A stretch of 64,000 nucleotides of DNA from Bimuria novae-zelandiae CBS 107.79 (GCA_010015655.1 ML976666.1:114153-178152), one strand, 5' to 3'. Numbered from the stretch's first letter, positions 13,374-23,901 are shown. Numbers and translations: made by a program. Notes: generated from the letters alone by a model not told the origin.

Positions 13374-14750
13374 CTACCCGTGGAAGTTGTTTTTGCCTCC
13401 ATATTTGATGATCCTCCGCACCTGCTCAGGAATACCATCCGCCCATCGATTGATCACCACAATAGGCATACTCTCCCATTCTTTGACCCACTGCTTCTCA
13501 CACTGCTTCTCGTTGCAGCTAGGGGAGAAGTCCTTTGTCACGTGCCGTCGAATCCATGGCCAGGCATGTTCAGATGCATTGACCTCTGGTGAATGACCAG
13601 GCCACCACAGTCGCTCAATGTGTTGTAGGATTAAATAGTCCTGCGCGATGCGTGATTTATGAGCTGGAGCACCATCCTGTAGCAGTATACACTTGATCCC
13701 CTGCTCATTGAGTGAATTGATCCATGGGGCGACCTTCTTGAGTGCTCCTTCACGGTGCCTGTACCCATCTACTCCTCCGCGCGTACGATCACCACGCCTA
13801 TAGTCCATAGTTGACGGTACATATTGCTTCTTCCTTGTGTTGTAGCGGTGATTAACGTCACTCTCACTCATCTGTGAAAGACTCTGCCGTGCGTAGATCT
13901 GGAGCTTGTTGTCCTGGCTTTGGTTATTAATATTCTCCTTTAGTTGCACCTCTGCTGCCTCCTTCTCTTGCTCCGTTTCCTGGTGATATACATGGCAAGG
14001 ACCTTTGTAGTTGTAGCGAAAGCTGCCATAGAACTGCAGAGCACAGTCCTTGCGGTTGCGGTCATGCCTGACTCTTTCATCCCATCTCTCTTGCTCCTTA
14101 CCCCACGTTCTCTGCATACCCCTCTCTTCTCCAATCCGTGCCGGCGTCTCGTCAGTGAACACCACTTCTCTAAAGTTGAATCCCTTGTTATCCTACTCCT
14201 TATGTTTATCAGGGTTGTGCTGCAATGCCCATTCATATCTCTCCTTCTCCTGTTCAGGGGTCAACTTTGGCTTCCATCCTGGCCGCCTCCGCGCATACCC
14301 AGCCTCATACATCACGTTTTCAAACGTGGTGATGCTCATGGAAGGTATGATATGCGAGAAATCGCCATGCGCAATAGCCTGCCAGCTCTCCTTCTCGCGG
14401 TTCTCCTGAGTTGACGTGACGATAGCGATGATCTGATCCTTCTGCTCCTGGGTCAACAGTGCCGGCCGACCGCGACCCAGACTGTTTTCGTATAGTATCT
14501 CATCCCAAAGTGCAACAGAGAGGTCTGCTGCCTTCTGCTCTATGCGTTTGACAAGCTTAGAGATACCCTGCTGCGTGCGGCCGATGGTGTTGGCTAGATC
14601 CTGTTGGGATGCATAGTCTCCTCGCATCCCAATGACCGCCCCCATCACAAATGCGCGTCTTATGGCAGACATTTCAGTGCGAGAGGTCTTAGGAGGCTTA
14701 ACCACCCTGTTTTCTTTGTATTTGAACGTTTTCCGACGTGAAATAGGCAT
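13374..14750 (-). pseudogene. Tc1/mariner transposase with one in-frame stop
   Basis: Read from the ATG at 14750 (MPISRRKTF), one frame of about 458 codons runs to 13374 and is broken only by a TAG at 14195-14193. The N-terminal half has helix-turn-helix DNA-binding segments (DLANTIGRTQQGISKLV) and the linker GRPALLTQEQ. The catalytic half shows VFTDET for the first Asp, LLQDGAPAHKS for the second, and NASEHAW for the Glu. There are 34 residues between the second Asp and the Glu, so it is a DD34E enzyme. The stop falls just before the first catalytic Asp, so the encoded protein would be inactive unless the stop is read through or lies in an unseen intron; no fitting GT-AG pair is present. Confidence 0.88.
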
Positions 14751-14805
14751 GTTGAGAGCGTATGTTGGGGTTGAGAAAGTATACTGATGTGCGCGATAAC
14801 ATGTA

Positions 14806-14853
14806 TTGGTAGGGTGCGCACAGGCCACAACTCAATAAAAACGAGCTTCTTCG
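14806..14853 (-). repeat. Right terminal inverted repeat of the Tc1/mariner element
   Basis: Reverse complement of the left end with one mismatch in 48 bases, followed by TA at 14854-14855. Confidence 0.92.
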
Positions 14854-14855
14854 TA

Positions 14856-15229
14856 CACATTGTAAAAACACCCCGTTCAAGTTTTGCTGTTTACCCATTG
14901 GTGTCTACTTATAGCGCTACAATACACAACACTTTCGGCCGTACCTCGCACGAGCATTTGATGCTCCATCACGTCATCGATGGCGGTGGTCATTGGCGGA
15001 GCATCGGTGGGGTAGCTCCATGACGAGGGGTACGAGTAGTCCGTGATATCACGTCAGGCACCATTGACGCCCTAGCCTATTCCAAGCAGTGTACAGAGGC
15101 TGCTTACAAAACAATCGCACCTGCCTTTCAGCTTGCCCAGGTTTATATAAACCGCCCTGCCTCGCCTCATTACAAACACCATCCCCAGCAACTGAAACAC
15201 CAGAAGCAATCCATAACATTTCTCCAAAC
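14856..15229 (+). promoter_or_regulatory. GST promoter region with TATA box
   Basis: A TTTATATAAA motif at 15142-15151 lies about 80 bases before the GST start codon. Further upstream an 8-base inverted repeat (GATGCTCC near 14959 and GGAGCATC near 14997) flanks an ATCGATGG segment and could form a small stem. The TATA box is clear; the rest is only a possible site. Confidence 0.5.
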
Positions 15230-16055
15230 ATGTCGTCCTACCACTACACCGACGAAACCCCCAACGAGGTCAAGTCCGCCAAGGGCCTGCACCTCATCAC
15301 GCAAAACACGCCCAACGGCCAAGCGGTCCAGATCCTCCTCGAGGAGCTCAAAGACGCGTACGGCACCTCGTGGACGACGTCCATCATCGACATCTCGACG
15401 AACGTGCAGAAGTCGGACTGGTTCCTGCGGCTCGACCCCAACGGACGTATCCCCGTGCTGGTCGACAACACGACGTCGCCGCCCTTCACCGTGCACGAAA
15501 CGTCTGCGGAGCTCTTCTATCTGCTGAAGTTTGCGGATAAGGAGGATAAGTTTGGGTTCAAAGATGAGCGGGAGAGGAATGAGGTGTTGCAATGGACGTT
15601 CTTTTGGCATGGGAGTGGGGCGCCGTATCAGGGGCAGGTGAATCATTTTACGAGGGTGGCGCCGGAGAAGATTGAGTATGCGATCACGCGGTTTAGGAAT
15701 GAGTAAGTCCTCTTCTCCTTAGCCCCTACTCTCTCTATTCTATTTCCCTACGAGCGGTGTGGATGGCGGTTTGCTAATAAGCGGTAGGACGCTGAGAGTC
15801 TTCGGCGTACTAGAGATCCATTTGAGCGGCAAGTACACGGGTGAGCCGAGGGAGTATCTGGCCGGCAAGGGGAAGGGCAAGTATAGCGTTGCGGATGTGA
15901 AGACGTGGCCGTGGATCAAGGTCTGGGAGAAGAGCGGGTTTACGAAGGAGGAGATGAAGGAGTTCCCGCATTTGCTGAAGTGGGTTGATCGGATTGCTGA
16001 GAGGCCGGCCGTGAAGCGAGGAATCGGCGAGGCGTATGCGAAGAAGACGATCTAA
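15230..16055 (+). CDS. Glutathione S-transferase, Ure2p-like
   Basis: Two exons (15230-15702 and 15788-16055) give 246 residues. Such enzymes conjugate or reduce substrates with glutathione in the cytosol. The N-terminal thioredoxin-like domain shows HLITQNTPNGQAVQILLEEL, where the Ser/Asn region of Ure2p-type GSTs lies. It is followed by DPNGRIPVLVD with the cis-proline motif, and ETSAELFYLLKFAD for binding the glutathione gamma-glutamyl group. The C-terminal helical domain includes EVLQWTFFWHGSGAPYQGQ and ends SVADVKTWPWIKVWEKSG and PAVKRGIGEAYAKKTI, typical of the Ure2p-like class. The start lies in a good context 80 bases after a TATA box. The role could be detoxification or secondary metabolism. 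Confidence 0.93.
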
Positions 16056-16059
16056 AGTC

Positions 16060-17061
16060 CACTTAGGACAGGAGTGAGGTGTAACGGTTTGAAGTGTCGA
16101 GTACGACTGAACGTGGTCTGTGCCATTACGTCTCACGAGCACGTTCGCTGTGCCGTAAAAGCCCACGAATGGAGAAACGGAAGTTCGCCCCAGGGGCTAG
16201 TATAACTTAAAAATTCATAATGTCAGATTATGGTAGCGCCGCTCAATGCCTGGCTGACTCAAGTTTTGCATACGTGCGTATTCACAGCTCAAGTACCAGC
16301 GACCCTCACAACGTGGAGACTCTTTTGCAATTGGATTGGCAATCGAATAAAAGCCGCCCAATGCAGTCTTTAGAGCGAGTACGCACACCTTGGATGAGCT
16401 CAATTATGAATTTGTGGGCCCACTTGATGCAGAAACTTGTTATGGTCACGGGCTTAAGTTCTATCATGCTTGCTTTTGCGGGGCGCACATTGACCCAAAG
16501 CTTCCATATCGCATTGAAAAGGGTTTTAAAAGAGCCAGTACCGCGAAGAAGTGCATCTATGCGCCTCAATCCTTCTGAGTTGACGATTCATGAACAGCTG
16601 CTAAAGGGGATATCAGCAGGGACCACATGGTCCTCAGTCAGAGCGATGCGACAGTGCTTGCTGTTCCTAGACACGTGTAGTATACCTGAGGCTGATCAGT
16701 GCTGTCACAGATCCGGGAGGGTCTTGCAATATTGGGCCTCCTGGCGAGCCTTCATATCATACAGTCCGTGTCGAGCCTGATCCTTTGCGCTCGAAGATCG
16801 TGAAGTGCGGCCACGATCGTCCTTTCTGTCTGGATACAATGAATCGTTTGGAGCAGAGTCAGAAGCAATCTTCGGGGGAGAAGATAGCCGATTATACAAA
16901 GCACAAATAGTATAAAGACGGAAATGTAGCCACTGCTACTACGGTTGTCCAACAGCAACAACAATAACTTCGAACTTCATCTTCCAAGTCACACTGAGAA
17001 CTCAAAGAGCCTTAATATCTTTCTATTCTCTCTCTAAGATACCTGAGGTACTATTCACACC
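16060..17061. other. Intergenic, no supported gene
   Basis: Several frames of 60-186 codons overlap on both strands, including a plus frame at 16220-16780, but none shows a motif, consistent splicing or a convincing start. A TATAAAG at 16911 lies 150 bases before the secreted-protein gene. Confidence 0.4.
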
Positions 17062-17437
17062 ATGACATTCATCTCTGCAACACTCCTCGCCCTCAGCGCC
17101 ATCGCCCTCGCTGCGCCAGCGCCAAACCCATCCGCATCGACTACTGATGTCCTCAGTGCCCGCGACCTGGCCGAGAAATTTGGCATTCCTCTCCCTGCGC
17201 CCCCGGCCCGGTCTCTTGGAAAGAGGAACATATGCGATACGAATTGGAGCGTCTGCTGTAGCGAGTTGACCATGTGCACATCTTCTGTTGCTTGCATGGA
17301 TCGTTGTGCGGGACAGCTTGATGCTGAAGGCTGCGTTCTGGGTGAGTACAATGGAGCTGCTGTGGGTCTGCGAAAGCAATTTCTAATGTGAGGTTGCAGA
17401 ATGCATGGTCGCTTGTCCTGAGAACGAGGAGTGCTAA
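17062..17437 (+). CDS. Small secreted cysteine-rich protein with a Kex2 site (effector or antimicrobial candidate)
   Basis: Two exons (17062-17341 and 17400-17437) encode 105 residues. The first 18 or so residues form a clear signal peptide (MTFISATLLALSAIALAAP). A proline-rich propeptide follows and ends in the dibasic site GKR. Cleavage after KR would release a peptide of 50 residues beginning NICDTN with ten cysteines, including one CC pair, which suggests five disulfides. Some small secreted fungal effectors and antimicrobial peptides are built this way. The intron splits the gene just before the last cysteines; its GTGAGT donor and TTGCAG acceptor are good. No known family was recognised. 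The gene lies between the GST and the acetyltransferase. Confidence 0.82.
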
Positions 17438-17586
17438 ACGGATTCCGAGTCTTGGATCACCAGGGGTAGCGAGTGTCGGGGCGCGCAAGGAGGTGTAAAC
17501 GCGCTGTACTGTCTTTACCATCACACGTAGATCGTCGAACTCAATACACTCATTTGATTCCTAAACAAACATATTTGCGTCCAAAT

Positions 17587-18349
17587 TCAGTCCCTCTCTC
17601 TCAACTCCCCCTCAAAGTTATTCTCCAGCTTCCTAACCACGCGCGCCGGATTCCCCGCTACCATCGTAAACGCCTCCACGCTCTTCGTCACCACACTGCC
17701 TGCCCCCACCGTCACGCCCCTCCCAATGCTAACCCCCGCTAGAATATACACGCCCCCACCTATCCAACAATCGTCTCCGATGTGTATCTCTTTCCCAAGT
17801 TCTGGTCCTACGATTCCCTGTCTTACGGCAGGGTCTACTGGATGCGTTGCCGTGTAAATCGACACGCTCGGGCCGATCAAAACGCGCGCACCGATAGTTA
17901 CTTTACACGTATCTAGCACCGTGAAATCCGGTCCAATGAAAGAGTCCCGTCCCACGGTAACGTGAAGGCCGTAGTCGATGCGGAGGGGGCCTTCGACCCA
18001 GGGCTCACCGGCGAAGAGCGCGGCGTCTTCGTCCTGTGTGGCTGCTTGTGGGGGTAGGGGCTCGGTGTTTCCAAGGACGCTGTTTCAATGATCACCATCG
18101 GTCCCATGGAGATGGTAAGCAGACTCACTCTCGCCACATGGCTACCTGTTCCCGCCTTGCGGGATCCTCAGCGGCGTTGTATTTCCGACATGCGATGGTG
18201 CAGCGGCGTCGGGCCCAGGTCATTTCTGGACCGAAGGAGAAGTAGAGCTCGCCGCGGAGCATTTTTTGGTATTCTTCGATGCCGCTGAGGGTCGTTTTCA
18301 GCTCGGTGACACTGGTTTTATAGAGGGGGATGGAGGGGGTGGAGGACAT
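17587..18349 (-). CDS. Sugar O-acetyltransferase (maltose/galactoside acetyltransferase type)
   Basis: Exons 18349-18129 and 18079-17587 give 237 residues. The enzyme should transfer acetyl from acetyl-CoA to a sugar or another hydroxyl acceptor. The N-terminus holds the Mac domain (EYQKMLRGELYFSFGPE, then ARRRCTIACRKYN). The remainder is a left-handed beta helix of hexapeptide repeats, with the GRDSFIGPDFTVLDTC turns, the catalytic-region SIYTATHPVDP with its His, and the ending GAGSVVTKSVEAFTMVAGNPARVVRKL. All of this is typical of LacA/Maa/NodL-like proteins. It lies downstream of the SDR and PhyH genes on the same strand. The substrate cannot be read from the sequence and could be a small metabolite. 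Confidence 0.92.
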
Positions 18350-18423
18350 GGTGCTGGCCGATAGAGAAACGTGCTATGAGCTCTGGGGATATCGAAGGGA
18401 TAGTGGAAAGATAAGATACGAAA

Positions 18424-18444
18424 GGTGAGAGAGAGAGAGAGAGG
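18424..18444 (-). repeat. GA/CT microsatellite in the acetyltransferase leader
   Basis: About ten GA dinucleotides lie 75 bases upstream of the acetyltransferase start. On the coding strand this is a CT tract, common near fungal transcription starts. Confidence 0.6.
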
Positions 18445-18997
18445 AAGCAAACTGATACTGTATTTGCCTATTGCCACGTCATATGTTTATTGAATTGCTA
18501 TGGGTCGACGATGATACTCTAAAACCACGGCAGGACCTGCTCCCGACGGATGACATGCGTGTGTGGGTATAGAACGATGGTTAGAAGAACGGCTGGACCT
18601 CGCACCGTGACCCCACGGGAAGAGGCTTGCGCCAGGCCGGGGTAAATGGTTGGGAGAATTTCTTGATGAGGTTTGGTCAACTAGTGGATCCTTAGCCGAT
18701 TGGTGAAGCAATGGCCGGAAGTTGGTCGGATTGCCCCTTCGGGCCTAGATCCAGTCGATAGCCCCGCCTGTCTTCCAGTCTCGAAGTGACCTCCTGATCT
18801 CTGGTGTTCGTGAACGGTACCTAGGTAATGCGAAAATTCGTACGAGGTGCAACCTCAAGCGAGGAGGCAGGACCCCGCATCTGCTTATGTTACCAGTCAC
18901 GGTCTTAACGTCAAGCTGTATCGCACTGCACTTTCTCTAACCGTCTAATTTCTCTAGAAACCAATTCGAAGAATGCATCCAATTTGCTTTCACTAAA

Positions 18998-19938
18998 CTA
19001 GAAGAATATAAGTCCTCCACAAGCGCTGATCGTACTCCCAGTTACCCACCTACTCTCTTCGCTAGCCAAAAACCCAACAATAGGCGCAATATCTCTCACC
19101 TCTCCCACGCGTGCAGCCGCCGGTGTCGAATCAATAAGCGGCTTCAAGTCATCCAGAAATTCTTGGGTACTGTTGAAATAACCATCCGTTGCTACTGGTC
19201 CAGGATTCACGCAGTTTACCGTAATCCCCTTGCTTTGACCGAGCTCGGTAGCCCAGACACGCGAAAACGATTCGTTGGATGCTTTGGTAGCGGCGTAGAC
19301 GGTTTGTTGTGCAACGCCCATACGTGCGGAAGCGGAAGAGACAAGGATGATCCGGCCGCCGCGGGGCATATGAGGAATCACCTTCTGCGTCAGGAAGGTC
19401 GGTGCTGCATGAGAAGCGCCGTTAGTAGTAGAGCAGAAACTACCTGGAACAACCGAAACCTACCTTTGACATTGAGATCGGTTTGCATCTCGTAAAAGTC
19501 TTCCGTGACATCAGGGAGGTAGCAGTCGTCGGCGTTCCCTGCGTTATGGACGATGATATTGATTTTTCCCTCTTTGCTCAGATCCAGTGCTGCTTGTACG
19601 ATTTTGTTCTGCCCCTCTGTCGTGACGATGTTGGCTTGAATTGCGACGGCGCGTGCGCCTGAGCCGCACTTCTCGATTGTGCTGATCACGGATTCTGCAA
19701 GACTTTGGCTTGCTGAGGAAGTGTAGTTGACTACTACGTTGGCGCCACGTCGAGCAAGTTCGAACGCAATGCCAGCGCCAATTCCCCTAAGCACTTGAGT
19801 TCAGTGCAATTGGTGGTGTAATTTGAACGAGGTGCCGTACCTTGAAGAACCTGTTACAATAGAAGTCAAGCCTGCTAGGTCGTAGATCTTACGAGGTTCT
19901 ACGGGAGAAGCGTTCGAATCATCTCTCGTTTGTGGCAT
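18998..19938 (-). CDS. Short-chain dehydrogenase/reductase (classical SDR)
   Basis: Three exons (19938-19841, 19786-19464, 19404-18998) encode 275 residues. Classical SDRs reduce or oxidise keto/hydroxyl groups with NAD(P)H. The cofactor motif TGSSRGIGAGIA starts at residue 29. NYTSSAS follows the second strand and suggests NADP preference. VHNAGNA replaces the usual NNAG. The catalytic Ser lies in ILVSSASARMG and the YxxxK pair is Tyr176/Lys180 (YAATK). VNCVNPGPVATDGY and the C-terminal GSTISACGGLIF are normal for the family. The first intron falls inside the cofactor motif, splitting the Arg codon. Its position in a minus-strand row with the PhyH and acetyltransferase genes suggests a shared pathway, perhaps secondary metabolism. 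Confidence 0.94.
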
Positions 19939-20585
19939 TGCGGATTGAGGACAGCAAGAGCGCTGGAACTTGATAAGGGTGACTGGCTAACGAGCTGATA
20001 GAAGTTGGTGATCAAGAAAAAGAACTTTGTATGTCGAAGATCTCGAATAGTTAAATGTTATAGTCAAACGCTAAGCTCTAGACCGCATCGGTAGTGTAGT
20101 TTGCAAGCTGCTAAAAATTCCTCTTTCGGTTATGCGTTCTGGAAATCTATAAACCACGGTAACTTATGCCTCTGAACTCTGACACTTGCTAGCTGCTCGG
20201 TTTTCATGCTAGAGATATGCCAGACTAGATTTGAATGAGTAATTGGGCAAATTGTCTTTTCGGGCCTGGTATGCCCGCGCCCGGACCTGGTCCTTCCCAC
20301 CAAGCGCCTTGTGGTCGGACGGCGAATCGATCTTCATGAACCTTGTAAAAGCTATGTGATAGCCTCCGAAGGCTCTTCACGACATACGAATAGTCTATGC
20401 ATATATTCTTAGTTCAAGGAAATCCATGCTCAAAGGTCTGCCAGGATTTTGGCCTTGGAACGATACACTCGAGCACTGCACGATCGTCTTCTTGCGGCGC
20501 TCCAATCCAGAGTGGATGGATAATGCGGGCTTATATGAAAATGTGAAAGCACTGAGATGCATTCTAGCACCAGATATCTTAACTT

Positions 20586-21629
20586 CTAAAAATCTTTGTA
20601 CTTTGCGTCCGCTTTCCACTCAGGGAAGAGCGCATATATAGGGTCGAGCTGATCGACTGTTCCGCAAGCGGGGTCTGAGATCGAGTAACCGAGATACTCT
20701 AACACATCCCGTGGGTATTGCCGCGCTACATCGTGAGGTACTGCCAAAAACTGATTTTCTTCCTGGCGAAGGTATCCTCGCGTGACGAAGGTTCCGAAGA
20801 CGAGTCGTTTCTCGTCTTTGGTCGTGTTTGCACCGCCACCATGAAATGCGGAAGCCAGCATAATGAATGCGTCACCCTTCTCCATGTCCGCATAAATGCA
20901 CTGACTGACGTCTGGCGGCGTCTTGCGATCGTTTCCCCTGCCCACACTATTAGCTTCTAATCCACATTCATGGTTGAGTATCAGCTTGCCATAGATGGCT
21001 TCCCGGGATGAAAGCGGTTCCACCATTCGCTGGCGTTACTCTGCAGCCAGCAACAAAGCATCCAACGGCTGTCTCACGACCCATGTCTCTGGTGTCGTCC
21101 CATTCTGAGACCTCGCTGTGCACGTTATGGGCGATATAGTCGTCTCGATGAAGAGGCTGCGCTTTACCACCTGGACCAATTCGCATAGCTACAGCCGAAT
21201 GCACGTATGGTTTAGAAACCGATTCTTTCCTCTCGTTGCCCCACCAGAACATGCTTCTTGTTGTTAGAAAGTGGTCGCAGACGGCACGATATAGTGGATG
21301 CATCAGCTGGGTCTTCGTGTATGTTGGACTCAGTGCAATCAAACCCGGCGCTCTCTGCGTCTCCTCTAACGATGACATTAGTATTGGGCTTGACATATTC
21401 TAACAAGGCGAATCATGTACTGACTGGGGAAGAAATTGCCCTCCCATTCCATGTCATTGTCGATGCGCTCGCGACACTCGCTGTAGGCCTTGTCCGCGTC
21501 TTCTTCGGTCACAAAGTTTTTGATGAAGACGCCTCCATCGCGCTTTAGCAGCCGAATGATATATTCAACAGGAGCGTCGGCAGCTGCGGTCTGGACGCCG
21601 GCTGGAAGCTCAGTGACTGCGCCAGGCAT
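20586..21629 (-). CDS. PhyH-family Fe(II)/2-oxoglutarate dioxygenase, with a GC-AG intron
   Basis: Exons 21629-21425, 21365-20990 and 20937-20586 give 310 residues. The family hydroxylates or desaturates substrates using iron and 2-oxoglutarate; fungal members often tailor secondary metabolites. The iron triad is His141 and Asp143 in LHRDDY and distal His226 in SAFHGGGANTT; Arg238 is placed to bind 2-oxoglutarate. FIPGSHLW precedes the second junction. A normal GT donor is not available there without hitting a stop, but reading a GC donor at 20989-20988 with the AG at 20939-20938 gives a 52-nt intron and restores SHLWGNDRKTPPD. The first intron uses a GTCAGT donor. The gene ends 160 bases from the transposon island. 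Confidence 0.9.
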
Positions 21630-21791
21630 TATGGTACATATAATATGATGGTTCTTGCAGTGATTCCGGCGAACAATTTATGCTATAGGATCGTAAGGTG
21701 GTGCTCTGCTTTTATGTGTTGTTGCTACCTATTGTATGAATTGTTGCTAGGTGCAAATTTGTAACGTCACTGGCCATGCATCTGAGCTTTA

Positions 21792-21834
21792 ACATGCCCG
21801 TGCGCGCAACGCCCGGATTCGCGCAACGCCCCGC
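21792..21834 (+). repeat. Left inverted repeat of Fot/pogo element A
   Basis: 43 bases identical to the reverse complement of the right end. It contains two copies of the motif CGCGCAACGCCC separated by GGATT-like sequence, with slight variation in the second copy. Confidence 0.9.
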
Positions 21835-21879
21835 CCAACACCAAAACGCGTAATCAACACCGAACTTCAACGCGATATA

Positions 21880-23600
21880 ACTCTATTAATATAGACCTAA
21901 TTTAAGCAGCAATTAAAGAATTAGAATTATATAAGCTAAGAGATTAACTCTTATATATAAAACTTATAACTAAATATAATATTAATTAATTAACGCTTAG
22001 TTAAAGACACTAAGGCCTTTAGGCCCTACGTAAAACCTGGGCATCTTATTAGCTTAAACTTAGCCTATAATAAGAGCTAGAGCTTATATAATATATTACT
22101 AAGCTTACTAAGTAAGGCCTACCTCCTATAAGGGAGATAATTAGGAATTTCTTATTAAAAGTAGCCTATTAGTAGCTTAGCGAGAGCTAGGTTACTCGCT
22201 TTATTAACTAACACAAGATCTATCTTATTTTAAAGTAGACTAGCGCTATAGATTGTACGCGCTACCTAGCTAATTCTAAGTTAAAATACTATCTTTACTT
22301 TAAGCTACTGCATTAAAAGATCACTAAATACCACCTTAAGGCTTAAGATATATATAATATAGATAAGAAGGGCTTCTTAATTAGCTTAATAAGTAAAAGT
22401 AAAAAGATATTTAGCAGATATTAATAAAAGAAGAAGGAGGTTTAAGCATTTCTTTAAAATAAATTATGTAAGTTTCTAATAGTCTTAGCCTACTACTACG
22501 CTAATAGGAGTTTGCTACCTCTAGCCTTTATTTACGTAGCTATAAAAAGAGCTATATAATTAAGTTAGGTAAAAGATATTAAGACAAGAGAGCATAAGAT
22601 CTTTATTTTATTATTTTTAATAAGCTAGGTAAATAATAATATAGGCCTAGCTTAGCTAGAGTAGGTGTTTAATTACTATATAAAGTAGTAATTAGGAAGA
22701 TAGTAATTACTTATCCTTAATAGGTATAGATCTTATATTATAATAGAGTTTATTAACTACTATAACTACTATAAGATCCTCCTTATAATCCTTCTTCCTT
22801 ATTTAACCTACACGCTCTAGCCGCTTAATATAGTACTATTTAAGCTACTCTCTTAAGCCTACTCTAACGAGCTTACTAACTATCTCTATAAGGCTTAAAG
22901 CCTTATTTTAATTAAGAAAGGAGACTTCTTTTTACTTTTTTAAAAAGCCTAGATATCCTCCTTTATAAAGAGCCTTATATTTAAGGCGTTTAAAGCTACT
23001 AGGATCTAGCTAATAGATACTAATATTATCCTTTATAAATTTATTAGCATGCTAGAAGCTAAAAGAAGCTTATTATTAAGGCTTTTTAATAGTAATTAGA
23101 AAAAGATAGATTAGTTAGTCTAAGTTACTATTAATAATAGCTATTAATATAAGGTAAGAAAGCTACGTTTAAGCCTTTACTATCTCTTTATACAGAATAA
23201 GCTTTTAAAGCATAAAAATAAGGGCTTAAAGAAGGCTCTTTAGCATAAGTAAAAGTATAAGAAAAAAAGTAAAGTCCTTAACCTTTAATAGTGCTAAAAG
23301 TATTATAGTAGCGCTATTTACTAGTCTCCCCGTAAGTTGCGTAAGGCTTAAGCTAAAGAAGTAGTATAAGAGCAAGATAAGATAGAGAAGAAACTTTAAA
23401 AAGTATAGACTAAAAAGTAGCGCGAGAAGGCTTAACCATAGTATTAAGTAAAGCTTAAGGGAAAGCGTATAGAGAGGTAGAGGCTTAAAAAGATAAGGAA
23501 GGTTAAGTAAGCTAAGAAAGTAGTTAAACACGCGCGTAAAATTAAAGCTTAATACTAAAAAAAACCTATTTAATAAGCTTAAAAGTATAAGTAACTAGCC
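21880..23600 (+). pseudogene. RIP-destroyed Fot/pogo transposase remnant
   Basis: Conceptual plus-strand translation is riddled with stops at former Gln and Trp positions, yet pieces of a DDE-superfamily (Fot/pogo) transposase remain. An early part carries YNINKKGFLIG, which matches the first-Asp region with the catalytic Asp changed to Asn by a G-to-A change. A later part reads LILIKKGDFF and then FKATRI-LIDTNIILYKF. A very basic Lys/Arg-rich tail follows near 23450-23560 (KIRKVKQAKKVVKHARKIKAQY). The gene is dead. Confidence 0.75.
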
Positions 23601-23856
23601 TTATAAGTAGCCTTATTAAATAATAAATATTAAAAACGCGCTAGCGCTACCTATACTAGTATTTAAGCTAAAAATAAGCTATTTACTACTCTACCTAAAG
23701 TTATATTACGTAGCTATAGTATTAACCTTCTATAAAAATTTAAATAGTATAAGTTAATCGCAAGCATCTAGTTACTGCACTATTATATTTTTATAAATAT
23801 TAAGCTATTATATAGCGTTGTATGGCTTTAAATTTAAGATCGCTAAGATGGTGTTC

Positions 23857-23899
23857 GCGGGGCGTTGCGCGAATCCGGGCGTTGCGCGCACGGGCATGT
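23857..23899 (-). repeat. Right inverted repeat of Fot/pogo element A
   Basis: Exact reverse complement of the left 43 bases, followed by TA. Confidence 0.9.
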
Positions 23900-23901
23900 T
23901 A

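Larger units (their letters stand above)
13188..14853 (-). mobile_element. Tc1/mariner-type DNA transposon, full length
   Basis: The element is 1666 bp long. Its ends are inverted repeats of about 48 bp that begin CGAAGAAGCTCG and differ at one base. TA dinucleotides flank both ends (13186-13187 and 14854-14855), the usual Tc1/mariner target duplication. The interior holds one transposase frame on minus. Base composition is near that of neighbouring genes and there is no dense C-to-T damage, so the copy is young or escaped RIP. It sits in the intergenic region between AVL9 and the GST gene. Confidence 0.93.
21792..23899 (+). mobile_element. Fot/pogo-type DNA transposon, interior heavily RIP-degraded (element A)
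   Basis: This 2108-bp element has perfect 43-bp inverted ends starting ACATGCCCGTGCG, each flanked by TA (21790-21791 and 23900-23901). The interior from about 21880 to 23815 is strongly AT-rich with CpA almost gone and TpA very common, the RIP signature. Despite this, a plus-strand transposase can still be traced. The terminal 80-90 bases at each end keep GC-rich sequence and CpA sites. Confidence 0.88.

Noticed and set aside
16220..16780. 186-codon plus-strand frame between the GST and secreted-protein genes
   Set aside because: No motif; competing frames in other phases look equally plausible.
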